Source: CAYRJD01 sp964424585 (GTDB lineage Bacteria; Actinomycetota; Acidimicrobiia; Acidimicrobiales; Poriferisodalaceae). From it: a DNA stretch of 64,000 nt. Below, piece after piece: positions 42,734 through 51,969 of this stretch. A program made the translations under genes and the position numbers. The first letter of the stretch is position 1. Every line of letters begins with the position of its first letter. The notes under the pieces were generated by a model. It ran no database searches. It saw nothing but the letters and a program-made list of their open reading frames with translations, and was not told the DNA's origin. The stretch spans positions 1 through 64,000 of the forward strand of contig CAYRJD010000069.1 in the NCBI GenBank assembly GCA_964424585.1. The letters are read 5' to 3'.

Positions 42734-45700
42734 TCAGGTGCGACCACCCAGCAGCGACGACGCGACGCTGACGCGGTCAACCAGGTCGCGCAGGCTGGCC
42801 TGCGCGGTGCGGCTCACGCCGGCCGCGTCAACCAGCTCAGCTGCGCGTCGCAGCAGACGTTCGGCCTCGCCGACCTCTTCTTGGTAGCCCGCCAAGTCGC
42901 CACGACGCAGCGCCGCGTCGGCCCGATCGAACGCTGCTTGCGCGGCGGCTAGCAACGAAGCGACCGAACCCTCATCAGGCTCATCGGCATCGGGTTGCAC
43001 GGTGCCGGGCTCGTCGTCGGGTGCAGACGCAGCACCCGGCTCGTCTGGCTCGTCGTCGGGCAGCAGCTCATCGAGCACGTCCGACGGCTCATCCGCGCCG
43101 TCGCCATCGACCTGCGCGCTCGCGCCACCCGCGTTCAAGTCGATGTTCAAGTCGTCGACCACCAGCTCCAGCGCCTGACCGAACGTCTCGGCGATCACAA
43201 CCTCTGGGCCCACGCCGACGATCACGAGCTGCAGCTCAGGCACCGCCGTGGTGCCGGTCGCCTCGACGAACAGCGGCCGCACGTACAGCAACGAGCTGCC
43301 CACCGGCATCATCAGCAAGTTGCCCGACCGCACCTGCGAGCCGCTCTGGTTCAACAGCGTGATGCGCTCAGAGATCGACGTCTCGGTCTGAATGTTCGAG
43401 TTGAACAGCGCCGGCCCGTCGACCGGCTGGTCAGACCTGATCTCATACACCTCGATCTCGCCGTAACGGTCGGGATCGTTGTGCGCGATCATGAACCCTT
43501 CCAGGTTCTTGCGTGAATCGTCTTCGCTGAACGGCACGAACGGCCGGAACAGCACGAAGTCTTCGGCGTCTTCATCGGGCAAGCGCAGCAGCAGATACTG
43601 CGGCCCGATGCGCGCCTCCGACCGACGGATCACCTGACCGGTCGCGTCGGTCTCGATCTCTTGCACGGTCACGCCGACCGTGTTGCCCGGGTCTTGCGCG
43701 ACGCTCCACGCGCCAGCCGCGTCGTAAAACTCGGCCGGGTCGCTGATGCGGTAGCGGCCCCACATGTCGGTCTGAATGCGGAACAGGTCTTCGGGGTAGC
43801 GGAAGTGCGCCGCGACCTCAGGTTCGGGCTGACCGTCTTCAAACAGGTCGGGGAACTGCTTGCGGTACGACTGGGCGATCGGGTCGTCTTCGTCGATGAT
43901 CCAGAACTTCATCGTTCCGTTGTAAGCGTCGATCTCGATCTTGATCGAGTTGCGCACGTAGTTGAGCTGCTGGCGCAGATCGCCCCGCTGCACCGCGGAT
44001 GGGTTCGCCCGCTGCGCATACGGGAAGAACGACGACGTCGTGTAGGCGTCGACGATCCACCGCACGCCGCCGTCGATCACTATCGGATACGGGTCGCCGT
44101 CGTAGCTCAAGAACGGCGCGACCTTGCGGACGCGCTCCATGATGTCGCGGTAGAAGATGATGCGCGACTCACCGCCGATCTCGCTCGACACCAACAAGTT
44201 CGGCTCGGCGAACCGCAGCGCGAACAGCGACCGCCGCACCAGCGAGCCGATGCCCACGCCGTCTTCGCCGTCGTAGCGAGTGTCGGCCCGCACGTCGTCG
44301 TCGTCTAAGAAGTCGACCTCGTTGCGGTTCGCGCCGACCACGGCGTAGCCGGTCAGCCCCTCACCCACGTACAGGCCAGGCTGGGTGAGCGCCAGCGCCT
44401 CCGCGCCCGGCTCGGCCACCGCGGGAATGTCGCCCAGCACATACGCGGGGCGCCCGTTGGTGTCGACCGCGTTGGCGGGCGCCGCGGCGATGCCGTAGCC
44501 GTGCGTGTAAGACACCCGCGTCGTCTCCCACGTGGTGCTGGGCAGCTGTGTCGCCCGCAGCTCGCGCGCAGATAGCACGATCTGGGTGGGCTGGCCGTCG
44601 ATGATGTAACGGTCGACGTCGATGTCGGTGAAGTCGTAGAACGTGCGAATGCCCTGGGTCTGCTGGAACGTGTCTTGGGTGATCGCCGGGTCGAGCAAGC
44701 GCACGTTCCGCACGGTCGCCAAGTTGTCGACGATCTCTTGCGCGGACAGCTCTGGCTCGTAGTTGAACTCGCGCGACGTCACCCGGTCGAGAGCCATCGC
44801 CGAGCGCGTCGCCGCGATGTTGCGCTCGATGTACTCCGCTTCGCGCGACGACTCCGACGGCTCGACCTGAAAGCGCTGCACCAGCGCCGGATACAGCGCG
44901 CCCGCCAGCACCGCAATCACCGCCCACAGCCCGACGGCGATGACCGGATAGGTGAACCCTCGCCGCCAGATGTTGATGACCAGCAGCAGGAACGAGAAGA
45001 TGCTGATCACGATCATCAGCCGCAGCACCGGCAGCTGCGCGTTGACGTCGGTGTAGGTGGCGCCGTCGACCACGCCGCGCGTCGATAGCGTGAGCCCGAA
45101 CTGGTCGAGGAAGTAGCCGCCCGCCTTGATGAGCGCTAGTAAGCCCAGCAGCAACGACAGGTGCGCCTTCACCTGCGGCGTGACGCTGTTGCGGTCGGCT
45201 CCCCGGCCTTGTATCGAGATGCCGCCGTGGAGGTAGTGCCAGACGGCGGCGAAGATGAACGCCACCAGCACCGCCGCGAACGCCCAGCCGACCAAGAACT
45301 CCAAGAACGGCAGCCGGAACACGTAAAAGCCGGCGTCGCGTCCGAACTGCTCGTCGGCAAAGCCGAAGTCGACCGGGTTGACGAAGAACAGCCACTCTTG
45401 CCAGCGACCCGACACGCCCGCGCCGACCAGCAGGCCCAGCAGCAGCGCCACGCCCAGCCGCAGCCACCCGCGACGCCGCCCGATGGTTTCGTGCCAGCGC
45501 TTCAAGAAGTCTTCTTGCGGCCCGGCCGGTCGCTTCGACGGCGACAGTCGCTCGGCCAAAAACAGGTTGATCCAGATGACTACGAAGGCGATGGCTGTGA
45601 ACAGCAAGCCGAGCCCGACCCGCGCCCACAGCACGCTCCACCACACACCCGAAAAGTCGAGCGAGTTGAACCACATGAAGTCGGTGACGAACACCGACAA

Positions 45701-45835
45701 CGCCCGCAGCGACAAAACCGCGATCACCAGCGCCGCGAAGACCGCGCCCAAGATGATCCTGGTTCGAGTCACGCCACGCCGCCGCCTGGGCTGGCTGGGT
45801 GCGCCGTTGGTGGGTTGCTGGTCTTGAGGTCGCAT
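42734..45835 (-). CDS. UPF0182 family integral membrane protein
   Basis: A 1033-residue member of the UPF0182 (COG1615) family, typical of actinobacteria and cyanobacteria. After a basic Pro/Gln-rich cytoplasmic start come about seven membrane segments in the first ~350 residues (first one IILGAVFAALVIAVLSLRAL). A large extracytoplasmic domain follows, with the family segments EYIERNIAATRSAM, SYTHGYGIAAAPAN and IEIDAYNGTMKFWI. The C-terminus (~900-980) is Asp/Glu/Pro-rich, then helical. Function unknown. Divergent from xseA across a 59-bp gap that must hold both promoters. Confidence 0.95.
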   Translation of the reverse strand: MRPQDQQPTNGAPSQPRRRRGVTRTRIILGAVFAALVIAVLSLRALSVFVTDFMWFNSLDFSGVWWSVLWARVGLGLLFTAIAFVVIWINLFLAERLSPSKRPAGPQEDFLKRWHETIGRRRGWLRLGVALLLGLLVGAGVSGRWQEWLFFVNPVDFGFADEQFGRDAGFYVFRLPFLEFLVGWAFAAVLVAFIFAAVWHYLHGGISIQGRGADRNSVTPQVKAHLSLLLGLLALIKAGGYFLDQFGLTLSTRGVVDGATYTDVNAQLPVLRLMIVISIFSFLLLVINIWRRGFTYPVIAVGLWAVIAVLAGALYPALVQRFQVEPSESSREAEYIERNIAATRSAMALDRVTSREFNYEPELSAQEIVDNLATVRNVRLLDPAITQDTFQQTQGIRTFYDFTDIDVDRYIIDGQPTQIVLSARELRATQLPSTTWETTRVSYTHGYGIAAAPANAVDTNGRPAYVLGDIPAVAEPGAEALALTQPGLYVGEGLTGYAVVGANRNEVDFLDDDDVRADTRYDGEDGVGIGSLVRRSLFALRFAEPNLLVSSEIGGESRIIFYRDIMERVRKVAPFLSYDGDPYPIVIDGGVRWIVDAYTTSSFFPYAQRANPSAVQRGDLRQQLNYVRNSIKIEIDAYNGTMKFWIIDEDDPIAQSYRKQFPDLFEDGQPEPEVAAHFRYPEDLFRIQTDMWGRYRISDPAEFYDAAGAWSVAQDPGNTVGVTVQEIETDATGQVIRRSEARIGPQYLLLRLPDEDAEDFVLFRPFVPFSEDDSRKNLEGFMIAHNDPDRYGEIEVYEIRSDQPVDGPALFNSNIQTETSISERITLLNQSGSQVRSGNLLMMPVGSSLLYVRPLFVEATGTTAVPELQLVIVGVGPEVVIAETFGQALELVVDDLNIDLNAGGASAQVDGDGADEPSDVLDELLPDDEPDEPGAASAPDDEPGTVQPDADEPDEGSVASLLAAAQAAFDRADAALRRGDLAGYQEEVGEAERLLRRAAELVDAAGVSRTAQASLRDLVDRVSVASSLLGGRT

Positions 45836-45894
45836 ACAGGCGGCAAGCTAGCGGTGGGGCGGACGCGGAAACTGCGCGGTTGGAGTTTCGTTAG

Positions 45895-47391
45895 GTGCTT
45901 AGCCTGCCCCACGTGAGCGAACCCGCCGCGCTGACTGGCCATATGACGGGCCCGACGACTGGCCCAGCTGGGCCGCCCGTCGGCCTTGGCGCGTTCACGG
46001 TCGCCGAACTGACGACCACCATCGGCGACGTGATCTCCGGCGACTTCTTCGACGAGGTGTGGGTCATCGGCGAGATCGTCGGCAATCCGAAACCGCAGCG
46101 CAGCGGCCACAGCTTTTTCGACCTGCGAGACCACGGCACAGCCAGCACGAAGAGCGCGCCGAAGCTGCCCGCCAAGCTCTGGGCGAACCACCGGCTTCGC
46201 ATCGAAGCAGAGCTGGAGAGAGCAGGGGCACCGGCGCTCAGCGAGGGCCTCCAGGTGCTGGTGCGCGGCAAGGTCAGCTACTACGCGCCGTTCGCTGAGG
46301 TCGGTTTCATTGTCTCGGCCGTCGACCCGAACTACACGCTCGGCAAGCTGGAGGGCGAGCGCCGCCGCATCATCGCCGCGCTGACCGCCGAAGGGCTGCT
46401 GCGCGCCAACGCCGCGCGCCCGCTTCCGCTGGTGCCGCTCGACGTGCTGCTGGTGACGTCTCACGGCAGCGCCGCCTACAACGACTTCGTCTTTGAGCTG
46501 CGACGAACGCCCTACGCGTTTCGGGTGCAGACCATCGACGCGCGGGTGCAAGGCCGCGACGCCGAGCGCACGCTGATCGAGGCGCTCGACTACTCCGACG
46601 AGCTGGTCGAGGCTGGGTGGCCGCACGTCGTCGCCATCGTTCGAGGCGGCGGCAGCAGCTCTGACTTGCTGGTGTTCGACTCAGAGCGAGTGGCCAGGCG
46701 AGTGGCCAGCCACCGGCTGCCGATCATCTGCGGCATCGGACACGAGATCGACCGCACGGTGCTCGACGAGGTCGCGCACACCGCACTCATCACGCCGACC
46801 GCGACCGCGCAGTTTCTCATCGAGCGCGTCGCGACGTTTCACGCGCGGCTCGACGACCACGCGCACGCGCTCGACGCGCTAGCCGCTCAAGCCGTCGAGG
46901 GTTCAAGTGCTCGACTGCTGGCGGTCGCCAACAAGCTGTCGCGGTCGGTCAGCGACGAGCTCGCCCGCGAGCGCAGCCACGTGGTTCGCGTCACGCTCCG
47001 CTTGCCGCACGCGGCGAACCGAGCGCTCGGCTCGGCCGCCCAACAGGCCGCTGGTGCGGTGCTCAGGGTGCGAGCAGCCAGCGATGCGGTAGCCGCCGAG
47101 CGACGGCGCGCGCTCGACAGCCAGGCCAAGTTGGGCGACCGCACGAGGTCGGTCCTGCGACAGCAGCAGCAACGCCTCGGCACCGACGCGAAGCTCATCA
47201 GTGCGCACTCGCCCGACCGGGTGCTGGCGCGCGGGTTCTCGATTACGCGCGACGCGCAAGGCAAGCCGGTGCGTCAGCCGCCGCCGAGCGGCACTCGTCT
47301 CGTCACCACGCTGGCGGAAGGCTCGGTAGCCAGCACCGTCGACGAAGGTGCGCCCGGCGCCGCCAACCTCTCGCCGCCACCAAATCCATAG
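45895..47391 (+). CDS. xseA: Exodeoxyribonuclease VII large subunit
   Basis: With XseB it degrades single-stranded DNA. An N-terminal OB fold (FTVAELTTTIGDVISGDFFDEVWVIGEIVG to YYAPFAEVGFIVSAVDP) is followed by the catalytic region with LPLVPLDVLLVTSHGSAAYNDF, VAIVRGGGSSSDLLVFDSERVARRVA and PIICGIGHEIDRTVLDEVA. A helical C-terminus ends in the RVLARGFSITRDAQGKPV block. Start GTG 45895; GTG 45913 is an alternative. The first ~30 residues contain a Thr/Gly/Pro tandem stretch (LTGHMTGPTTGPAGPP). xseB follows 37 bp downstream. Confidence 0.96.
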   Translation: MLSLPHVSEPAALTGHMTGPTTGPAGPPVGLGAFTVAELTTTIGDVISGDFFDEVWVIGEIVGNPKPQRSGHSFFDLRDHGTASTKSAPKLPAKLWANHRLRIEAELERAGAPALSEGLQVLVRGKVSYYAPFAEVGFIVSAVDPNYTLGKLEGERRRIIAALTAEGLLRANAARPLPLVPLDVLLVTSHGSAAYNDFVFELRRTPYAFRVQTIDARVQGRDAERTLIEALDYSDELVEAGWPHVVAIVRGGGSSSDLLVFDSERVARRVASHRLPIICGIGHEIDRTVLDEVAHTALITPTATAQFLIERVATFHARLDDHAHALDALAAQAVEGSSARLLAVANKLSRSVSDELARERSHVVRVTLRLPHAANRALGSAAQQAAGAVLRVRAASDAVAAERRRALDSQAKLGDRTRSVLRQQQQRLGTDAKLISAHSPDRVLARGFSITRDAQGKPVRQPPPSGTRLVTTLAEGSVASTVDEGAPGAANLSPPPNP

Positions 47392-47428
47392 ACCACCTCT
47401 ACAGGCCACCCCCAAAGGAGGGCTCGTT

Positions 47429-47647
47429 ATGTCCGAACTTCCGCTCGAAGGCGACCAGCCGAGCTACGCCGATGCCATGAGGCGCATCGAGGAGATTCTC
47501 GCGCACATCGAGAGCGACGACGTCAACGTCGATGCGCTGCTCGAACGCGTCACCGAAGCCGCTGCGCTCATCAAGCTGTGTAAGTCGAAGCTGACCGAAA
47601 CCGAAACGCAGGTGCGCAACGTGCTGGAGACGCTGGAAGACGATTGA
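47429..47647 (+). CDS. xseB: Exodeoxyribonuclease VII small subunit
   Basis: A 72-residue helical partner of XseA. SYADAMRRIEEILAHIESDDVNVDALLERVTEA is the family signature, followed by LIKLCKSKLTETETQV. ATG 47429 has AAAGGAG 8 bases upstream. It is expressed with xseA. Confidence 0.95.
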   Translation: MSELPLEGDQPSYADAMRRIEEILAHIESDDVNVDALLERVTEAAALIKLCKSKLTETETQVRNVLETLEDD

Positions 47648-47689
47648 GCGGCGAACCGAAGAGGACGAGCCCAAGAGAGGGTTGACCCG

Positions 47690-49885
47690 ATGAAACAAAC
47701 CGCCCGATACGGCGAGTGGCCGTCCGCGCTGAGCGCGCAAGCGCTGGCGCAGGCGTCGGTGAAGCGCGGCGAGCCGCACGTGCTGGGCGGCGAGTGCTAC
47801 TGGGTTGAGCAACGCCCCGCGAGCGGCGGACGCAGCGCGGTGGTGCGGCGCTCGCTCGGCGCGATGAGCGGCGCGGCTGGCGATGCGTCGGCCAGCACGC
47901 CCAGCGACGTCGCGGGCACCGAAGACGTCGACATCCGCACGCGAGTTCACAGCTACGGCGGCGCGGCGTGGCTGCCGCTCGCCGTCAGTGCGCCAGCTGG
48001 TCGCGACGAGCCGTGCGTGATCGGCTCGTCCGGGCGCGACGGCCGGCTGTGGCTGTTCGCGCCGAACGCCGAACCGCGAGCCATCACGCCCGAGCCACCG
48101 CACGCGAACTCGGTGCGCTACGCAGACGGCGCAGCGGTGCCGGGCACCTCAACGACCATCTGGGTGCGCGAGACTCACGCTGGCGCTCACGAAGACCCGG
48201 CCGCCGTCAACGACCTGGTCGCGGTCAACCTCGACGGCACCGTTACGTGCCTCGCGTCTGGCGCGGACTTTTACGCGAGCCCTCGCCCGAGCCCCGATGG
48301 CAGCAAGCTCGCGTTCGTCAGCTGGAACCACCCCAACATGCCGTGGGACCAAACCCGCCTGCACGTGATCGATCTCGAGCCTGCGACGAGCGACGCCGCC
48401 GCCAGCCCCAATGAGAAGACGGGCGGCGAGGGGCACATCGTCGCTCGCGACAGCGCGCTGATGCAGCCCGCGTGGTCGCCGACTGGTGAGCTGTTTGTCG
48501 TCGACGACAGCGACGGCTGGTGGACGATCTGTCGCGCAGCCACCGACGCGAGCGAGCCAACCCAGCCGACGCCAGTGCTGCGCGACGTTGACGCGCGCGG
48601 CATCGAGTTCGGCGTCGCGCCCTGGGCGTTCGGCAACTCGTCGTATGCGTTCGACGCCAGCGGCGACATCTGGTGCACGTATGTGCGCGACGGCGTCGGC
48701 CATTTGGCGCGCATCGAACTAGGAGCCAGCCAAAAGGCCAGTCAAAACGAGAGTGCCCAGAGAGAGGGTGCCCAGCGAGAGGGCTCGCTCGTCGACGTGC
48801 CCACCAACCTCACCAGCTTCGCGCACTTGGTCGCAGCACCCGACGGCGGCGTGATCGCCACGACGGCGAGCTGGACGAGCGGCCCCGCCATCAACCACAT
48901 CGCGCACCACGGCACCGCGACGCAGCTCTCACCGGTCGAGCCGGCAGTGCTAGACGCCGGCTCGATATCGGTGCCGCAAGTCATCTCGTTCTCGTCGCCC
49001 ACCGAGCCGAGCCCGCCTGACACAACCAGCGCCGAGACGACGACCGCGCACGCCTTCTTCTTTCCGCCCACCAGCGCCACGCACGAAGCCCCGCCCGACG
49101 AGCTGCCGCCGCTCATCGTGCTCAGCCACGGCGGGCCGACCGGCAACGCCCGCAGCCACCTCGACTTGGGCATTCAGTTTTTCACCAGCCGAGGGTTCGG
49201 CGTGGTCGACGTCAACTACCGCGGCAGCACCGGCTACGGCACGCCCTACCGCCAAGCTCTCAACGGTCGGTGGGGCGTCGTCGACGTCGCCGACTGCGTC
49301 GCCGCAGCGCAGCACCTCGCGCGCAGCGGCGACTGCGACGCGGCGCGCCTCGCCATCAAGGGCGGCTCGGCCGGAGGGTTCACCACTCTGTGCGCGCTGT
49401 GCGACTACGACCTGTTCGCCGTCGGGCTCAACCGCTACGGCGTCGCCGACTTGATCGGCCTCGCCAGCGACACCCACAAGTTTGAGGCTCGCTACCTAGA
49501 CCGGCTCATCGGTGAACTGCCCGCCGACGAAGCCATCTACCGCCAGCGCTCGCCGCTCGACAAGGCGCACAAGCTCACCACTCCGACGCTGGTGCTACAA
49601 GGCGACGAAGACCCGGTGGTGCCGCCCAGCCAGAGCGAAACCATCGTCGACGCGCTCGACTCGGCAGGCGTGCCGCACGCGTATGTGCTGTTTGCTGGCG
49701 AGCAGCACGGCTTCCGTCAAGCGGTGCACATCGTCGCCGCGCAGCTATACGAGCTGAGCTTTCTCGCCCAGATGTTCGGCATCGAACCAGCCGATGACCT
49801 GCCAGAGCTGACGGTGCGGCACCTGGGCAGCCGTCTGGGCAGCCGTCTGGGCAGTCGTCTGGGCAACGGCCCCAGCGCCAGCTAG
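47690..49885 (+). CDS. S9-family prolyl-oligopeptidase-like serine peptidase
   Basis: A 731-residue cytoplasmic peptidase of the dipeptidyl-peptidase/acylaminoacyl-peptidase type. An N-terminal beta-propeller (~1-450) is followed by an alpha/beta-hydrolase. LSHGGPTGNARSHLD and VNYRGSTGYG form the oxyanion region; the catalytic Ser is in KGGSAGGFTT (Ser560), the Asp in QGDEDPVVPP and the His in GEQHGFRQ. No signal peptide. Two in-frame micro-repeats stand out: SAQREGAQREG near residues 358-368, and at the very C-terminus LGSRLGSRLGSRLG, coded by four 12-bp units at 49825-49866. It lies 42 bp after xseB. Confidence 0.92.
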   Translation: MKQTARYGEWPSALSAQALAQASVKRGEPHVLGGECYWVEQRPASGGRSAVVRRSLGAMSGAAGDASASTPSDVAGTEDVDIRTRVHSYGGAAWLPLAVSAPAGRDEPCVIGSSGRDGRLWLFAPNAEPRAITPEPPHANSVRYADGAAVPGTSTTIWVRETHAGAHEDPAAVNDLVAVNLDGTVTCLASGADFYASPRPSPDGSKLAFVSWNHPNMPWDQTRLHVIDLEPATSDAAASPNEKTGGEGHIVARDSALMQPAWSPTGELFVVDDSDGWWTICRAATDASEPTQPTPVLRDVDARGIEFGVAPWAFGNSSYAFDASGDIWCTYVRDGVGHLARIELGASQKASQNESAQREGAQREGSLVDVPTNLTSFAHLVAAPDGGVIATTASWTSGPAINHIAHHGTATQLSPVEPAVLDAGSISVPQVISFSSPTEPSPPDTTSAETTTAHAFFFPPTSATHEAPPDELPPLIVLSHGGPTGNARSHLDLGIQFFTSRGFGVVDVNYRGSTGYGTPYRQALNGRWGVVDVADCVAAAQHLARSGDCDAARLAIKGGSAGGFTTLCALCDYDLFAVGLNRYGVADLIGLASDTHKFEARYLDRLIGELPADEAIYRQRSPLDKAHKLTTPTLVLQGDEDPVVPPSQSETIVDALDSAGVPHAYVLFAGEQHGFRQAVHIVAAQLYELSFLAQMFGIEPADDLPELTVRHLGSRLGSRLGSRLGNGPSAS

Positions 49886-49888
49886 TCG

Positions 49889-50719
49889 ATGTGGGCGTTC
49901 GCGCGACGGCCGGTCTGGATCGTCGGTCACGCCTTGACGCTCACGCTGCTCGCGGTGTTCGTGTCGGCTGGATTTTGGCAGTGGGCGCGACACCACGAAC
50001 GACAGGCGCGCAACGCCGACATCGCGGCGGCCGCAGACGCCGCGCCCCTAACCGCGAGCGACCTATCCGCGAGCGACCTGCCCACAGCAGGTGCTCACGA
50101 CGCCTTCGTCGAAGCGAACGAGTGGCGACCGGTGAGTTTGCGCGGCAGGTGGCTGGCGACCGACGCGGTGCTGGTGCGCAACCGCAGCCACAACGGCCTC
50201 GCGGGCTGCCACCTCGCCGCGCCGCTCGCGCTCACCCACGGCGCCGTCAGTCTCAACGGCAACCTGCGCGACAGCCAAGCCGGCGTGATGGTCGTGGCGG
50301 GTTGGCTCAGCCAAACTCAGTGCGACCCAGACCAACTCAGCCAGCTGGCCAGCGCCATCTTCCCCACGACCGAAGTAACGCTGACCGGACGCATCCGCCC
50401 GACCCAAACCCGAGGCCTGCTCGGGCCGGCCGACCCGGCGGCCGGCAAGCTCGCCTCGGTCGCCCGCGTCGACGTCGCACGCCTCGACCAGCAGACGTCG
50501 GTGGCTCTGGCTGGCTTCTACGTCGAGCTGGTCGAGCACCAACCAACGCTCACCACGAACGTCGCTGCGCCGCTCATGCTGCTCGGCTCACCAGCGACCG
50601 ATGCCGGGCCGCACCTCGGCTACGCGCTGCAGTGGTTTGCGTTCGCGCTGGTTGCGCTGGTTGGCTACCCGCTGGTGCTGTGGCGTCAAGCCCACCCGCG
50701 CGCAAGCACTCTCGACTAA
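49889..50719 (+). CDS. SURF1-family cytochrome oxidase assembly protein
   Basis: A 276-residue membrane protein with the SURF1 plan: one membrane helix near residues 11-33 (HALTLTLLAVFVSAGFWQW), a soluble external domain, and a second helix near the end (YALQWFAFALVALVGYPLVLW). The opening WxxxR/H-type segment and VSLRGRWL are family features. It should help insert haem into cytochrome c oxidase. A duplicated ASDLSASDLP stretch near residue 55 is a micro-repeat. It starts 3 bp after the S9 peptidase stop. Confidence 0.87.
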   Translation: MWAFARRPVWIVGHALTLTLLAVFVSAGFWQWARHHERQARNADIAAAADAAPLTASDLSASDLPTAGAHDAFVEANEWRPVSLRGRWLATDAVLVRNRSHNGLAGCHLAAPLALTHGAVSLNGNLRDSQAGVMVVAGWLSQTQCDPDQLSQLASAIFPTTEVTLTGRIRPTQTRGLLGPADPAAGKLASVARVDVARLDQQTSVALAGFYVELVEHQPTLTTNVAAPLMLLGSPATDAGPHLGYALQWFAFALVALVGYPLVLWRQAHPRASTLD

Positions 50720-50754
50720 CCCCGGCCAACCCTCGACCAACTAAGGAGCCCTCG

Positions 50755-51960
50755 GTGACCCTCAACTTCGACCGACACCGCATCACCAACCGCCCCGGCA
50801 TCAAGTGGGCGCGCCACGGCAGCGACGTGCTCGCCCTCTGGGTAGCGGACATGGATTTCGAGGTGCCCGACGTCGTGCTCGACGCCGTGCGCGACCGCAT
50901 CGACACGGGCGGGCTGGGCTACGACTTCTACGACGAACCCATTCCGGTGCTCGAGGTGTTCGTGCGCCACATGGAGAGCGCGTTCGGCTGGAAGACGTCG
51001 ACCGATGAGCTGGTGCGCGTCCACGACGTCATCCAAGGTCTGCACCTGGTCATCGACGCGATCACGCAGCCACACCACGGCATCATTTTGCAAACGCCCG
51101 CGTACCACCCGTTCTTTCCGCTCATCGACGGGCTCAAGCGGCGAGTCGTCGACAACCCGATGCGCCGAACCGACGACGGCTGGCATCTCGACTTAGAGCA
51201 CCTCGAGTCGCTTGCGGCGCGCGACGACGTGACCGCGTTGTTGCTGTGCAACCCGCACAACCCGCTCGGCATCGTGTTCACCCGCGACCAGCTAGTTGCG
51301 CTGGCGGAGATCGCGCAGCGGCACGACCTCGTGATCATCTCCGATGAGATTCACTGCGACTTGGTTTACGAGCCTGCCACCCACACGCCCATCGCGTCGG
51401 TGAGCGACGTCGCGGCCCAGCGCACCGTCACCGTCACCGCTGCGACCAAGTCGTTCAACGTCGCCGGGCTGCGAATGGCGTTCATTCACTCCGCGTCGCA
51501 GCGCTACCTGCCGCAGATCAAAGCCATTCCGTCGTTCGCGATCGGCGGCATCGGCGTGCTCGGTCAGGTGGCGACGATTGCCGGCTGGACCGACGGCGAC
51601 GCGTGGCTAGCCGAGGTGCGCGACGCGCTCGACCACAACCGTCACCTGCTGGGCGAGCTGTTGTCAGCTCACCTGCCGGGCGCTCGCTACACGCCGCCGC
51701 AAGCTACGTATCTGGCTTGGGCCGACTTGAGCGCGGTCGGCGAGGGCGTGCTGGGTGACGACCCCGCCGAGCGGTTTCTGAACGAGGCCGGCGTATACGT
51801 CAACTCGGGCCGCGACTTCTTTCCCGCGACTGGCGACCCGACACCTGGCGACCCGACCACGGGCAAAGACCGAGGCAACGGGTGCGTTCGCGTCAACTTC
51901 GCGACCGACCCGGGTCTGCTCACCGACGCGGTGACCCGAATGGGCAGCTTGCTGGGCTGA
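50755..51960 (+). CDS. MalY/PatB-type PLP-dependent aminotransferase / C-S lyase
   Basis: GTG 50755 with AAGGAG 6 bases upstream gives 401 residues; the longer frame upstream is shadow of the SURF1 gene. WVADMDFEVPDVVLDAV and YDFYDEP are MalY/PatB hallmarks. LCNPHNPLGIVFTRDQL, ISDEIHCDLVY and the PLP lysine in TAATKSFNVAGLRMAF follow. It is likely a cystathionine beta-lyase or cysteine desulfhydrase. A tandem GDPTPGDPTTG stretch lies near residue 362, before the final strand. Confidence 0.93.
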   Translation: MTLNFDRHRITNRPGIKWARHGSDVLALWVADMDFEVPDVVLDAVRDRIDTGGLGYDFYDEPIPVLEVFVRHMESAFGWKTSTDELVRVHDVIQGLHLVIDAITQPHHGIILQTPAYHPFFPLIDGLKRRVVDNPMRRTDDGWHLDLEHLESLAARDDVTALLLCNPHNPLGIVFTRDQLVALAEIAQRHDLVIISDEIHCDLVYEPATHTPIASVSDVAAQRTVTVTAATKSFNVAGLRMAFIHSASQRYLPQIKAIPSFAIGGIGVLGQVATIAGWTDGDAWLAEVRDALDHNRHLLGELLSAHLPGARYTPPQATYLAWADLSAVGEGVLGDDPAERFLNEAGVYVNSGRDFFPATGDPTPGDPTTGKDRGNGCVRVNFATDPGLLTDAVTRMGSLLG

Positions 51961-51969
51961 CCGACTGAG

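Noticed and set aside
49891..50754. Long upstream extension of the MalY frame, giving a 689-residue protein
   Set aside because: The extension is Arg-rich shadow of the SURF1 gene; a GTG with AAGGAG at 50755 gives the normal length.
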